A stretch of DNA of 64,000 bases from Methylobacter sp. Lineage in GTDB: Bacteria; Pseudomonadota; Gammaproteobacteria; Methylococcales; Methylomonadaceae. The notes beneath the pieces were generated by a model. That model worked only from the letters and a program-made list of their open reading frames with translations, ran no database searches and was not told where the DNA came from. The DNA is taken from contig JAGXGY010000014.1 in assembly GCA_024636505.1 (NCBI GenBank), positions 1-64,000 on the forward strand. The letters run 5' to 3'. Below are positions 1 to 8,322 of this stretch, in pieces. A program made the translations under genes and the position numbers. How positions within the stretch are numbered: the first letter of the stretch is position 1; each line of letters starts with the position of its first letter.

Positions 1-2
1 AT

Positions 3-275
3 ATCAAGATGCTGCTGCATACCTTCAGTATTCGCTTTTGGCATGATCAATCCTGCGGTTTTACTATTCTCAGGACACACGGCGCCAAAAATATAAGCCG
101 CTGTAAATTGTTGCTGTTGAACAATGCGGGGGCGTGTGCCTTTTTGTGCCCAAATACGACTGACTGTCCCACGTTGTCCGACTCGCGCCTCATCTTGAAA
201 CCAGACTTCAACCTGCTTTACATCAATACCTTTCGGCAGTAAGCCTATGGCCGAGTCTCGAAAGTTTTTTAAACG
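3..275 (-). CDS. IS630-family transposase, C-terminal (DDE) part, runs off the window
   Basis: Reading the minus strand one frame away from the upstream half gives an uninterrupted segment containing VEVWFQDEARVGQRG and IWAQKGTRP. The D-E in FQDEAR is the second catalytic position region typical of the IS630 DDE domain, and the FGAVCPENSKTAG segment also fits the family. It starts around the A6 run at 265-270 and continues past base 1, so the third catalytic residue and the far inverted repeat cannot be seen. Together with the preceding ORF it makes one transposase split over two frames. Confidence 0.75.
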
Positions 276-732
276 CATCTTGCTTCTCTTGGCTTTGTTG
301 CGGGTGTTTTGAACGAACTGTTATCCAAACTAAATCTAAACGACTCAGTAGGTTGTATACGCTATTGAGACAGCACTTAACGTGAAACTGCTCTTCAAGG
401 AGAATATGTATGTCACGCCCCGTTATTCGGCCTCCCGAGCGATTTTCTTGAAGGTCAATAACCGCTTTTTTAAAGTCGAATTCTTGGCTGCTTTCGAGTT
501 TGCGCTTTGCGCCACTTCGCGGCGATTCTTTTAGTCCTTCAAGTCCAGACGCTTTGAATCGCTTCACCCATTTTTGAACCGTTTCTTCACTAACGTATAA
601 AAATTTTGCGACTTCATGGTATTCCCGACCTTCTTGCAGGTGTGCCATCCCAAGCCAGCGAATGCGAGTGCGTGAATGCTTCTCCTTTCGCGATAGCGCT
701 TGAAAATCATGATCTTTCAGCTCTGGAGGCAA
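223..732 (-). CDS. IS630-family transposase, N-terminal (DNA-binding) part
   Basis: The 169-residue product has a helix-turn-helix of the IS630/Tc1 type in its first half (segment reading VSEETVQKWVKRFKASGLEG, followed by a PRSG linker) and the start of the catalytic half near its end. The start shown is TTG at 732; no ATG is available in frame before an upstream stop. The frame closes at 223, but the homologous protein clearly continues in the frame one base further on, and the two frames meet at a run of six T on the + strand (265-270, A6 in the gene). This is either programmed frameshifting, known in IS630 elements, or a single-base inactivating change. Function if intact: cut-and-paste transposition at TA targets. 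Confidence 0.85.
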   Translation of the reverse strand: MPPELKDHDFQALSRKEKHSRTRIRWLGMAHLQEGREYHEVAKFLYVSEETVQKWVKRFKASGLEGLKESPRSGAKRKLESSQEFDFKKAVIDLQENRSGGRITGRDIHILLEEQFHVKCCLNSVYNLLSRLDLVWITVRSKHPQQSQEKQDAFKKLSRLGHRLTAERY

Positions 733-798
733 TTTTCTTGGACGTACGATAGCTATTAACTCTCTTTAAGTAAGCGATAGATAAAAACAAATTATAGT

Positions 799-999
799 CT
801 AATTACGGTGTAAATATTTTGAAATTGGTATAAGTTGTTCGCGCCAACGCAGACTGCCAAACCGCAAAGCATACTGGCGGGTAAACTCGGCCCCGAAAAA
901 GAAGATCTGCGCGGAATAATAGACCCGGAGTAATAGGGCGATTACTGATCCGGCAGTATCAAAACTGGAGGTTACGCCGCTGTCAGTTCGGTAACGCAC
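799..999 (-). pseudogene. Remnant of a YihY/BrkB-family membrane protein (C-terminal end)
   Basis: The 66-residue frame contains AGSVIALLLRVYYSAQIFFFG followed by AEFTRQYA, the highly characteristic last transmembrane segment and tail of the YihY/virulence factor BrkB (UPF0761) family. Full proteins are about 280-420 residues with six membrane segments; nothing recognisable of the rest lies upstream (1000-1230). Its position between an IS630 element and other small genes suggests truncation during insertion or deletion. Identification rests on family knowledge of this tail motif. Confidence 0.6.
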
Positions 1000-1228
1000 G
1001 CACCGAGAAGCTTCGGAGAGTCGCTATTTTTGCGAAAGCTTTTATGGGCATCCATGCCCAACAAGCGGCAAAAATTACGCGACCACTAATATATGCCCTA
1101 TCGTTTCCGGGGACTGCTCGACTCCTGTCTCGCAGCGAAAGCTGATGTGTATTTTTCGTATCCCTCTATAACTCCTGGGAACGCGGCTTAAATGAAAATC
1201 TTGATTACGTGCAATAACATCATCAAGC

Positions 1229-1744
1229 TTAAACTGACGATTCCCCGGTCGAGGAAATATCCTCGGCATGAGCCTCCTCAAAGATTTTTTTCGCCCGATC
1301 AACCTCTTCGCTGCTTGCCGTGTGGACAGAAATCAAAGCATTGCCTCCCGCGATTTTTCCTTCATAGCGTTTGGCTTCATACTCCGGAATACCCAGCCCA
1401 ATTAAAGCACCCGCCAAACCGCCGGTGGCAGCGCCTACCGCCGCTCCGCTCAAGGCGCCCATAATGGGTCCTGCGGCGATTAACGGACCGACGCCTGGAA
1501 TAGCTAGAGCACCAATCCCGGCTAACAAGCCGAGTGCAGCGCCAGTGCCTAAACCCACTGACCCACCAATAGCAGCTCCTTCCGGCGCTTTGGTGTGCTT
1601 TTCATGCGCAAAATCCTGGGTGGTGGATTTGTCGGGAAACAGCACCGATATATCATTATTTGAAAAGTTTGCGATAATCAGGTCATTAACAATGCTCTCT
1701 GCCTGATCGGTGTTTTGGGCGATACAAAAAACTGCTTTAGTCAT
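1229..1744 (-). CDS. Glycine-rich membrane-associated stress protein (general stress protein 17M-like)
   Basis: The 171-residue protein starts with a small alpha/beta domain (MTKAVFCIAQNTDQAESIVNDL, residues 1-45) like the YflT/DUF1269-type general stress domain, then a long Gly/Ala-rich hydrophobic region (about residues 55-120) with GXXXG-type repeats that could form a helical hairpin in a membrane, then a second small domain ending in an acidic tail. Start ATG at 1744 is preceded by CAGGAGAATGAC, a good ribosome-binding site. It lies directly upstream-to-downstream with a BON protein and a DUF883 protein on the same strand, an arrangement that suggests envelope or osmotic stress response. 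Specific function unknown. Confidence 0.7.
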   Translation of the reverse strand: MTKAVFCIAQNTDQAESIVNDLIIANFSNNDISVLFPDKSTTQDFAHEKHTKAPEGAAIGGSVGLGTGAALGLLAGIGALAIPGVGPLIAAGPIMGALSGAAVGAATGGLAGALIGLGIPEYEAKRYEGKIAGGNALISVHTASSEEVDRAKKIFEEAHAEDISSTGESSV

Positions 1745-1761
1745 GTCATTCTCCTGGGCCT

Positions 1762-2169
1762 TTATGGCGCTTTATGTTCAAGTTCATTATTTACCTGAAT
1801 TACATCAGGCGTTTTCTTAGCGATATCTTGCAGTTTAATTTTTTCAGCTTCACTTTCAACCGGCCCGCGCAAAGTCACCACGCCATCACGGGTGATGATT
1901 TTTATATTTTGCGCATTGACTGATAGCGACTCATTTTTAACCATAGCTTGCCGTATGGCAGCTGTGATGTTGATATCGCTTTCGGTTTCCTTTTGATCTT
2001 CCGGAGTTAACGTCGTGTTATCCCTGTCGCGAACATTGCGCTCGGTATTTTCCAATGCTGAGTCGGCCGCCAAATAGATGGCGGTATTCTGTTCGGCTCG
2101 AACAGTACCCGTCATCATTATTAAACTGCCCGTCAAAGTGAACATAGCTAACAATAAGCGTGTAGACAT
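1762..2169 (-). CDS. Periplasmic BON-domain protein (OsmY-like)
   Basis: The 135-residue product has a Sec signal peptide (MSTRLLLAMFTLTGSLIMMTGTVRA, cleavage after about residue 25) and one BON domain at about residues 65-133, with the usual ITAAIRQAMVKN...NIKIITRDGVVTLRG...VIQVNNEL pattern. BON domains bind phospholipid surfaces; OsmY relatives are periplasmic stress proteins. A single BON domain rather than two is common in short homologues. Located 17 bases before the stress-protein gene in the same direction, so co-transcription is likely. Confidence 0.85.
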   Translation of the reverse strand: MSTRLLLAMFTLTGSLIMMTGTVRAEQNTAIYLAADSALENTERNVRDRDNTTLTPEDQKETESDINITAAIRQAMVKNESLSVNAQNIKIITRDGVVTLRGPVESEAEKIKLQDIAKKTPDVIQVNNELEHKAP

Positions 2170-2336
2170 AATAAACTCCTAAATAGTGAGTGTTGCTTTT
2201 TCGAAATGATTGAATGGCATCGGCTTTATCCTTCTGATTCAACGAATGACCACCCACTTTACCTAACCACAAACGGTATCGTTAATCCGCTGTTGCTCGG
2301 TAAAACCTGTTATCGCAGGACAACTTAGCCGATGGT

Positions 2337-2603
2337 CTAGCGACTACTCATCAGACGGCTTAACAGAAAACCGGCTCCGACGGCTATACCCAATGAAGCT
2401 ACCGGGTTTTTATGAATGTAACTCTGGCAGTTTTCTAAAAACTGCTGCTCCACATTTTTCAATTGCTCGCTTTTTTGACCCAACACTTCTGCCGCCTGAG
2501 TGGTTGCATTGGCTACTTTGTCAACGGCAGAGTGAACTCCTGATCTAAATCTAAGTCGGTCAGCGGTGTCATCGACAGTGTTGGTCTTGTCTGTTGCTTC
2601 CAT
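2337..2603 (-). CDS. DUF883 (ElaB/YqjD-type) tail-anchored protein
   Basis: The 88-residue protein has an amphipathic N-terminal helix region and a C-terminal membrane segment (HKNPVASLGIAVGAGFLLSRLMSSR) with the DUF883 signature: a Pro followed by a glycine-rich GIAVGAGFLLSRL stretch and terminal arginines. E. coli ElaB and YqjD anchor in the inner membrane through this tail and bind ribosomes in stationary phase. The start ATG at 2603 follows AAGGAATCC. Same strand as the BON and stress protein genes, gap 167 bases. Confidence 0.85.
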   Translation of the reverse strand: MEATDKTNTVDDTADRLRFRSGVHSAVDKVANATTQAAEVLGQKSEQLKNVEQQFLENCQSYIHKNPVASLGIAVGAGFLLSRLMSSR

Positions 2604-2734
2604 AATGGATTCCTTATAAAAAATGAAAAGGATCAGTTAAGTTTTAAAATCTGATGATTTCAAAACCCTACTTATTAAAGATGGCACGCCGACCTTAGCA
2701 GTCTTTTAAATGGCTGCAGGTCGGGACTGAACGA

Positions 2735-2818
2735 TTAATGATTGAACACCAAATAAATAATGACCAAAACAATCGTCGGTACACCCACCAGCCAGCCTAT
2801 AACAGCCAGCCTATAAAA
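2735..2818 (-). other. Possible tiny hydrophobic reading frame without a clear start
   Basis: A minus-strand frame ending at the stop 2735-2737 reads IGWLVGVPTIVLVIIYLVFNH, a plausible single membrane segment. The DNA upstream contains a short direct duplication (TATAGGCTGGCTG twice, about 2790-2818) and there is no ATG, GTG or TTG start before the in-frame stop except a GTG inside the segment. It may be a truncated small membrane protein gene or chance. The rest of 2604-2967 shows no gene. Confidence 0.2.
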
Positions 2819-2967
2819 TATTCGTGTATATACGTCTATTTATTGATTCTGGCTTATATTCAAGCATGCTGTTAAAAGACATCATGATGCAAGCTGATGT
2901 AAAGTTTATGGAAAAATCGTCTAAGAGTCGGTGCGTTGTCGCACATTGGAGATAAACTGTTTTTGAT

Positions 2968-3150
2968 GTGTCAACACTTTTCCGGACACAAGGTTAAGCA
3001 GATTTTAGCTGCATTTCGTAGTCCACTGGCGACAAATAGTCATTGGCCGACACTATACATATTTTGGGTTTTTGTTTTTCTTGATCCATTTTCGACACTC
3101 TCTCTAATCTCAGGTTATTTTAGAGTGTGTGTCCGGTTTAGTGTAGCCAC
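2968..3150 (-). mobile_element. 183-bp internally deleted IS3-family element
   Basis: The ends form imperfect terminal inverted repeats: GTGTCAACACTTTTCCGGACAC at 2968-2989 and, on the other strand, the matching 22 bases at 3129-3150, agreeing at 17 of 22 positions and containing the CCGGACAC core. Inside, on the minus strand, a frame reading NDYLSPVDYEMQLKSA and stopping at 2994-2996 resembles the tail of an IS3-family OrfB (usual form: GYLSPVEFE). The left-end non-coding segment of an IS and the last residues of its transposase are thus joined with everything between deleted. The 83-residue frame on the plus strand across it has no protein-like character. Confidence 0.65.
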
Positions 3151-3317
3151 TTCACTTCCGCTGTTTATGATTTACAATACGCCATAGCTTGAAACACAAA
3201 CAGATAGCCGTCTTGTTCGACGAGGCGTTATTGTTCTGAACCTTGCGTACACAGCAGCTGCATGTGATTATTAAAAGTATTTCTGAATAAGACAACCTAC
3301 CATCGGAGCGATAAAGA

Positions 3318-4325
3318 ATGACTAATCATGTTACTTTGACCCAGTTTATCATCGAACAGCAGCGCGAGTTGCCGGGCGTATCGGGAACGTTTACCTCATT
3401 GCTCAACGATGTGGTTACCGCGTGTAAGAAAATTTCGCATTTGGTCAATCGGGGCAATCTGGTCGGCGTGCTGGGCAGCGCAGAATCCGAGAACGTACAA
3501 GGTGAGGTACAAAAGAAACTGGACATTATCACCAACGATATTATGGTCGATGCGCTGAACTGGACCGGTCATTTGGCAGGCATGGCATCGGAAGAAATCG
3601 ATGGCATTATCCCCATTCCCTCGCAGTATCCCAAAGGCAAATATCTGGCGTTGTTCGATCCGTTGGACGGTTCTTCAAATATCGATGTCAACTTGGCGGT
3701 AGGTACCATATTTTCAATATTGCGTTGCCGTGAAGGTGTGGAGCCGGCGCTGGAGGATTTCCTGCGCAAGGGTTCCGAGCAGGTTTGCGCCGGTTTTGTG
3801 CTGTACGGCCCGTCAACGATGATGGTGTTAACCACCGGACATGGGGTTAACGGCTTTACGCTGGATCAGGATATTGGCGAATTTATCCTGACGCATCCCG
3901 CTATGACGATTCCTGACGATACCGGTGAATTTGCCATCAATATGTCGAACCAGCGGTTTTGGGAACCGCCGGTACAGCGTTATATCGAGGAATGTTTGCA
4001 GGGTACCGAAGGCGTGCGCGAAAAAGATTTTAATATGCGCTGGATTGCATCTATGGTGGCTGAGGTTTACCGGATACTGACGCGCGGCGGGATTTTTATG
4101 TACCCGTATGATTTGCGCGATCCGTCAAAAGCAGGCAGGCTGCGCCTGATGTACGAAGCCAATCCGATGGCATTTATTGTCGAGCAAGCGGGCGGTGCCT
4201 GCTCTACCGGACGCGAGCGTATCCTCGACATGAATCCCACAGGCCTACATCAGCGGGTTCCTGTTATCTTGGGATCGAAAAACGAGGTCGAACGTATTGT
4301 CGGGTATCATTTGGCTAAAGGTTAA
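3318..4325 (+). CDS. fbp: Fructose-1,6-bisphosphatase, class I
   Basis: 335 residues, the usual length. It hydrolyses fructose 1,6-bisphosphate to fructose 6-phosphate in the cytoplasm. The metal and substrate site [13 protein letters not shown] is at about residues 112-124, the preceding EEID metal ligand at about 91-94, and the C-terminal part has [20 protein letters not shown] and the catalytic EQAGG motif. Start ATG at 3318 follows GGAGCGATAAAGA. In ribulose-monophosphate pathway methanotrophs the enzyme serves sugar-phosphate balance and gluconeogenesis; the next gene works on the same substrate pair in a reversible PPi-linked way. Confidence 0.96.
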   Translation: MTNHVTLTQFIIEQQRELPGVSGTFTSLLNDVVTACKKISHLVNRGNLVGVLGSAESENVQGEVQKKLDIITNDIMVDALNWTGHLAGMASEEIDGIIPIPSQYPKGKYLALFDPLDGSSNIDVNLAVGTIFSILRCREGVEPALEDFLRKGSEQVCAGFVLYGPSTMMVLTTGHGVNGFTLDQDIGEFILTHPAMTIPDDTGEFAINMSNQRFWEPPVQRYIEECLQGTEGVREKDFNMRWIASMVAEVYRILTRGGIFMYPYDLRDPSKAGRLRLMYEANPMAFIVEQAGGACSTGRERILDMNPTGLHQRVPVILGSKNEVERIVGYHLAKG

Positions 4326-4377
4326 AATCGTCTATCTTTTCAGGTTACGGAGACTGTGAAAGTATTCGTATGGTCAT

Positions 4378-4426
4378 CGTTCCCACGCTCCAGCGTGGGA
4401 ATGCATACGGCAACGCTCCAGCGTTG
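4378..4426. repeat. REP-like double hairpin between fbp and pfp
   Basis: Two palindromes in tandem: TTCCCACGCTCCAGCGTGGGAA (4379-4400) and CAACGCTCCAGCGTTG (4411-4426), both with the core CGCTCCAGCG. Related hairpins occur at 5753-5780 and 11502-11517, so this is a dispersed intergenic repeat family. It could act as an mRNA-stabilising or terminating structure after fbp; no T-run follows. Confidence 0.75.
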
Positions 4427-4509
4427 CTAACAACGGTGCGAAAGACTAAAAAGCAGCCGCCCTTGTATGATAAAATTCCAATTTTTTAATTTCACCTTTG
4501 AGTTTTTCC

Positions 4510-5739
4510 ATGAACAAACCTAAAAAAGTCGCAATTTTGACGGCGGGCGGCTTGGCCCCCTGCTTAAACTCAGCCATCGGCAGCCTTATCGAGCGTTACA
4601 CTGAAATTGATCCCAGCATTGAAATCATCTGCTATCGCAGCGGTTATAAAGGTCTGCTGTTGGGCGATTTTTATACGGTCACCCCGGAAATCCGTGAGAA
4701 AGCCGGACTTTTACACCGTTTCGGCGGTTCGGTAATCGGCAACAGCCGCGTTAAACTGACCAACGTTAAAGACTGCATCAAACGCGGACTGGTTCAGGAA
4801 GGTCAGGATCCGCAAAAAGTAGCAGCCGATCAACTGGTTAAAGACGGCGTCGATATTCTGCATACCATTGGCGGTGACGATACCAATACCGCTGCCGCAG
4901 ATCTTGCCGCTTTTCTGGCGAAAAACGACTACGGTTTGACCGTTATCGGTCTGCCTAAGACCGTCGATAACGATGTGTTCCCGATCAAGCAATCGCTGGG
5001 CGCCTGGACGGCAGCGGAGCAGGGTGCGCGTTACTTTTGGAACGTGGTTGCCGAAAACAATGCCAACCCGCGCATGCTGATTGTCCATGAAGTGATGGGA
5101 CGCAGCTGCGGCTGGTTGACGGCGGCGACCGCTGTGGAATACCGTAAACTGCTGGATCGCGCCGAATGGTTGCCTGAATTGGGTTTGGATCGCGCCACTT
5201 ATGAAGTGCATGGCGTTTTTATTCCTGAAATGACGGTCGATTTGGCGGCCGAAGCCAAGCGTCTTCGTGCGGTGATGGATAAAGTCGATTGCGTCAATAT
5301 CTTCGTTTCCGAAGGCGCGGGCGTTGAGTCTATCGTCGCCGAAATGCAAGCCAATGGCCAGGAAGTGCCGCGCGATGCGTTCGGTCACGTCAAGCTTGAC
5401 GCCGTTAATCCGGGTAAATGGTTCGGCGACCAGTTTGCCGAAATGATCGGTGCGGAAAAAACCCTGGTGCAAAAATCCGGCTATTTTGCCCGTGCTGCGG
5501 CGGCCAATGTTGAAGACATTCGCTTGATCAAATCCTGTGCCGATTTGGCGGTCGAGTGCGCGTTCCGTCGTGAGTCCGGCGTTATCGGTCATGATGACGA
5601 TAAAGGTTTTGTACTGCGTGCGATTGAGTTTCCACGCATCAAAGGCGGCAAGCCTTTTGATTTGAATACAGGCTGGTTTAATCAAACCTTGGCTGAAATC
5701 GGTCAAGCCAAGGGCGCTAAAGTAGAAGTTGCTCATTAA
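4510..5739 (+). CDS. pfp: Pyrophosphate-dependent 6-phosphofructokinase
   Basis: About 409 residues from ATG 4510 (an upstream TTG at 4498 would add four residues but has no better start context). The protein converts fructose 6-phosphate and PPi to fructose 1,6-bisphosphate, reversibly. PPi rather than ATP use is indicated by GGDD (about residues 120-123, ATP enzymes have GGDG) and PKTVDND (about 149-155, ATP enzymes have PGTIDND). Further family motifs are GRSCGWLTA (about 200) and the N-terminal ILTAGGLAPCLN. This enzyme type is characteristic of methanotrophs, where it also acts on other sugar phosphates. It follows fbp in the same direction with 184 bases between. Confidence 0.95.
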   Translation: MNKPKKVAILTAGGLAPCLNSAIGSLIERYTEIDPSIEIICYRSGYKGLLLGDFYTVTPEIREKAGLLHRFGGSVIGNSRVKLTNVKDCIKRGLVQEGQDPQKVAADQLVKDGVDILHTIGGDDTNTAAADLAAFLAKNDYGLTVIGLPKTVDNDVFPIKQSLGAWTAAEQGARYFWNVVAENNANPRMLIVHEVMGRSCGWLTAATAVEYRKLLDRAEWLPELGLDRATYEVHGVFIPEMTVDLAAEAKRLRAVMDKVDCVNIFVSEGAGVESIVAEMQANGQEVPRDAFGHVKLDAVNPGKWFGDQFAEMIGAEKTLVQKSGYFARAAAANVEDIRLIKSCADLAVECAFRRESGVIGHDDDKGFVLRAIEFPRIKGGKPFDLNTGWFNQTLAEIGQAKGAKVEVAH

Positions 5740-5752
5740 AATATCTCCAGCA

Positions 5753-5780
5753 TTGTTCCCACGTTCCGGCGTGGGAACAA
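5753..5780. repeat. REP-like hairpin after pfp
   Basis: TTGTTCCCACG (5753-5763) and CGTGGGAACAA (5770-5780) form a perfect 11-bp stem around a six-base loop. It belongs to the same family as the hairpin at 4379-4400. It lies 14 bases after the pfp stop and may serve as an intrinsic terminator-like or stabilising structure. Confidence 0.75.
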
Positions 5781-5856
5781 ACCCAGTCCCGCTCTAGCAG
5801 TGTGAGACGCAGAACATCATTCATTATCCTCGTCACTATTTTTGTTTACCGTCATT

Positions 5857-6297
5857 ATGATCGCCCTTATCCAACGCGTAACCACTGCGACAGTCACTGT
5901 CAATAATCAACAGATCGGTAACATCGATATCGGCATTATGGCATTGGTTGCGGTAGAAAAACAGGATACTCAAAAAGATGCGCAACGGCTGCTGGAACGC
6001 ATCCTCAATTACCGGATTTTTGCCGATAGTGATGACCGCATGAATCTGAGTTTGAGGGATATTAACGGCGGGTTGTTGCTGGTTCCTCAATTTACGCTGG
6101 CTGCGGATACCCAAAAGGGCAATCGCCCCAGTTTTATTTCCGCTGCGCCGCCGGAACAAGGCAAAGAGCTGTTCGACTATTTGCAACAGCTGGCAAAACA
6201 ACTTTATCCAACAGTTGAATTCGGTCAGTTTGGCGTGGATATGCAGGTTTCTCTGGTCAATAACGGGCCGGTTACCTTTACTTTACGGACTCGTTAA
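5857..6297 (+). CDS. dtd: D-aminoacyl-tRNA deacylase
   Basis: 146 residues from ATG 5857 (MIALIQRVTTATV), the canonical N-terminus; the frame extends five codons upstream to a TTG that is unlikely to be used. The enzyme removes D-amino acids or glycine from mischarged tRNA. The C-terminal GPVTF active-site motif is present (NNGPVTFTLRTR). The other motif, usually SQFTL, reads PQFTL here, a small departure. No operon partner is evident; it follows pfp by 117 bases. Confidence 0.93.
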   Translation: MIALIQRVTTATVTVNNQQIGNIDIGIMALVAVEKQDTQKDAQRLLERILNYRIFADSDDRMNLSLRDINGGLLLVPQFTLAADTQKGNRPSFISAAPPEQGKELFDYLQQLAKQLYPTVEFGQFGVDMQVSLVNNGPVTFTLRTR

Positions 6298-6340
6298 CAG
6301 CACCGTAGCGGCCTCGGCCTATCTGATAGGACTTGGCTTG

Positions 6341-7234
6341 CTAAGGCGGTGCGGTCTCGGTATCTTCCACGACATTTTGCACAATTTCCTGCTCGGTTTT
6401 CTTGTTCATAACGATAATGGAAATTCGTCTGTTAATCGGGTCCAGCGGTTCGGTGTCGGCGTTGTAGGGAACGCTGGACGATAAGCCGATCACTCTTAAT
6501 ATTTTTTGTTCGGCAAGTCCGCCCCGGGTTAATTCGTATCGAGCGGCATTGGCCCGATCGCTGGAAAGCTCCCAGTTGGTGTATTTTTTCTGATTTGGCG
6601 GAAAAGGCCGGGCATCGGTATGTCCATTAAGGCTGACTCTATTGGGTAATTCGTTAATAGCCGGTGCCAGCGCCCTCAAGATTAACTTAATTTGCGGCTC
6701 GGTTTCGGCGCTGGCCAGTTTATACATGGGTCTGTTTTGGGCATCGATAATCAGAATTCGCAAGCCTTCGGAGGTTATTTCCAGTTTAATCTGATCTTTG
6801 TACTCGCTTAATTCAGGCGTTAATTCTATTTTATGCTGAATTTTTTCCTTTAAATCTTCGAGCTTTTCCATCTCAATTGCTTCGGCTTTGTGTTCAATGT
6901 CCTCAGCTGTAATCTGTTTTTCTTCCGGTATCATGCCTTTGTCGACCTGGCCCTGATCTTGCGAGGTAATATCTGAGCCGCCTGCTTGAATAATGCTGGT
7001 TCGATCGCCGACATCCGCGCCTCGATCTTCTGTGGAGGAGGCAAAAGGGTCATGAAAGTATTCGGCGATGCCTTTGCGGTCCTGTTCACTGGTTGTGCCC
7101 AGTAACCACATCAGTAAAAAAAACGCCATCATGGCGGTAACAAAGTCGGCGTAAGCCAGTTTCCAGGCGCCTCCATGATGAACATGACCGGATCTTTTTA
7201 TTTTTTTTATGATGATCGGTTGTTGCTCTGCCAT
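6341..7234 (-). CDS. motB: Flagellar stator protein MotB (proton type)
   Basis: 297 residues. N-terminus is cytoplasmic and basic, then a single membrane segment beginning YADFVTAMMAFFLLMWLLG whose Asp (about residue 30) is the ion-carrying residue. The C-terminal half is an OmpA-like peptidoglycan-binding domain (SLNGHTDARPF ... NWELSSDRANAARY). Together with MotA it forms the torque-generating stator. It follows motA with eight bases between, so the two form one operon. The long polar linker (about residues 55-150) with a plug region is normal for the family. Confidence 0.93.
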   Translation of the reverse strand: MAEQQPIIIKKIKRSGHVHHGGAWKLAYADFVTAMMAFFLLMWLLGTTSEQDRKGIAEYFHDPFASSTEDRGADVGDRTSIIQAGGSDITSQDQGQVDKGMIPEEKQITAEDIEHKAEAIEMEKLEDLKEKIQHKIELTPELSEYKDQIKLEITSEGLRILIIDAQNRPMYKLASAETEPQIKLILRALAPAINELPNRVSLNGHTDARPFPPNQKKYTNWELSSDRANAARYELTRGGLAEQKILRVIGLSSSVPYNADTEPLDPINRRISIIVMNKKTEQEIVQNVVEDTETAPP

Positions 7235-7242
7235 TTTTTGAA

Positions 7243-8091
7243 TTAACCTTTATTTGATCTCAACCGCTCTTCCAATTCGAGAAATGCGGGGCGCATGGTG
7301 GAAGTAATCATGGTGCGCATATATTCCGCAGTCATGGCCGGTGATATGCCTTTGGCGCAGCACAACAGGCCTTTTTGGGCGCATTTATAGGCATTGCCTG
7401 CCGCTTCAGTACGCTCTGCCATCACTGCCGAGACCGGGCCGATAAAGCCATAGGCCAGTAAAATCCCCAGAAATGTTCCTACCAGAGCTGCCGCAATTAA
7501 TTTACCCAGTTCTGAGGGCGGAATGCCGACCGATTCCATGGTATGCACAACGCCCATGACCGCAGCGACAATGCCAAAAGCCGGCAAGCCATCAGCGAGA
7601 TTCTGGATGGCCTTGACTGGCGCATGAGCCTCCTCATGATGGGTTTCGAGTTCCTGATCCATCAGCTCTTCCAATGCGTAGATTTCAACCCCGGTAACGA
7701 TCAAACGCAGGTTATCGACAATAAAATCCAATAAATGGTGGTCGTGGATAATTCTGGGCGTAAACACCGGACTGCTTTTCGGATCGTCGATAATGCTTTC
7801 CAGAGACAACAGGCCTTCTTTGCGTGTTTTCGTGGTAATGGCATAAAAACACATCAGCAGATCAAGGTAATAGGCTTTATTGTAGGGGGTGCCTTTTAAA
7901 GTGGCAGTGGCCTGACTGACGGCTGCTTTTATAACGGGCATCGAGTTTCCGCAGACGAAAGCGCCGACAGCGGCACCAATAATAATAATAAATTCAAAGG
8001 GTTGAAAAAGAACGCCGGGGTGTCCGCCACCTCCCATAAATCCGCCCAGAATCGATATAGAGAGGATTAAATATCCAGCAATCACTAGCAT
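7243..8091 (-). CDS. motA: Flagellar stator protein MotA
   Basis: 282 residues, the length of the E. coli-type MotA. Four membrane segments: about residues 1-20, 30-50, 165-190 and 200-225. The large cytoplasmic loop between segments two and three carries the charged helix EIYALEELMDQELETHHEE that contacts FliG, and the conserved proline-containing segment LPAFGIVAAVMGVVHTM is in segment three. First gene of a motA-motB pair. No other flagellar genes lie nearby. Confidence 0.93.
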   Translation of the reverse strand: MLVIAGYLILSISILGGFMGGGGHPGVLFQPFEFIIIIGAAVGAFVCGNSMPVIKAAVSQATATLKGTPYNKAYYLDLLMCFYAITTKTRKEGLLSLESIIDDPKSSPVFTPRIIHDHHLLDFIVDNLRLIVTGVEIYALEELMDQELETHHEEAHAPVKAIQNLADGLPAFGIVAAVMGVVHTMESVGIPPSELGKLIAAALVGTFLGILLAYGFIGPVSAVMAERTEAAGNAYKCAQKGLLCCAKGISPAMTAEYMRTMITSTMRPAFLELEERLRSNKG

Positions 8092-8127
8092 AGGTTCTCT
8101 TTAATTATTTGGTTTATAGGGAAATAA

Positions 8128-8166
8128 CTTGACATTCTCTCCGACCTAAAGGACGGGGCTTTACGG
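8128..8166. repeat. IS200/IS605 right-end-like hairpin
   Basis: The stretch begins CTTGACATTCTCTCC, then CCTAAAGGACGGGGCTTTACGG. It resembles the subterminal hairpin found at the right end of IS200/IS605 elements (TTGACAT...CCCGCCCT-AAGGGCGGGG). A related piece with the same GACGGGGCTTTACGG tail is at 36371-36405. No tnpA or tnpB gene is next to it, so it is an end remnant or a domesticated hairpin. The rest of 8092-8322 shows no gene. Confidence 0.4.
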
Positions 8167-8322
8167 TGCTTTTTGGTAAAAAGTTATTGATGAATAAACA
8201 AATCCAATTGCCTGTGTTTCATTACTGCAGAGGGTAAATAAAACAACACCCCCCTTGCGTTTTCGATTGAGTCATCCTAAAACTTTATTTTAGTCTGGAT
8301 TTGAAAATAGGGAGGTAATCTT

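Noticed and set aside
1075-1302. 75-codon minus-strand frame at the end of the stress-protein gene
   Set aside because: Overlaps the real gene in another frame and has no recognisable domain.
2936-3187. 83-codon plus-strand frame
   Set aside because: It covers the inverted ends of the IS3-type remnant and has no family likeness.
4711-5736. 341-codon minus-strand open frame opposite pfp
   Set aside because: Lies entirely antisense to a gene with clear PPi-PFK motifs; its translation has no domain-like pattern.
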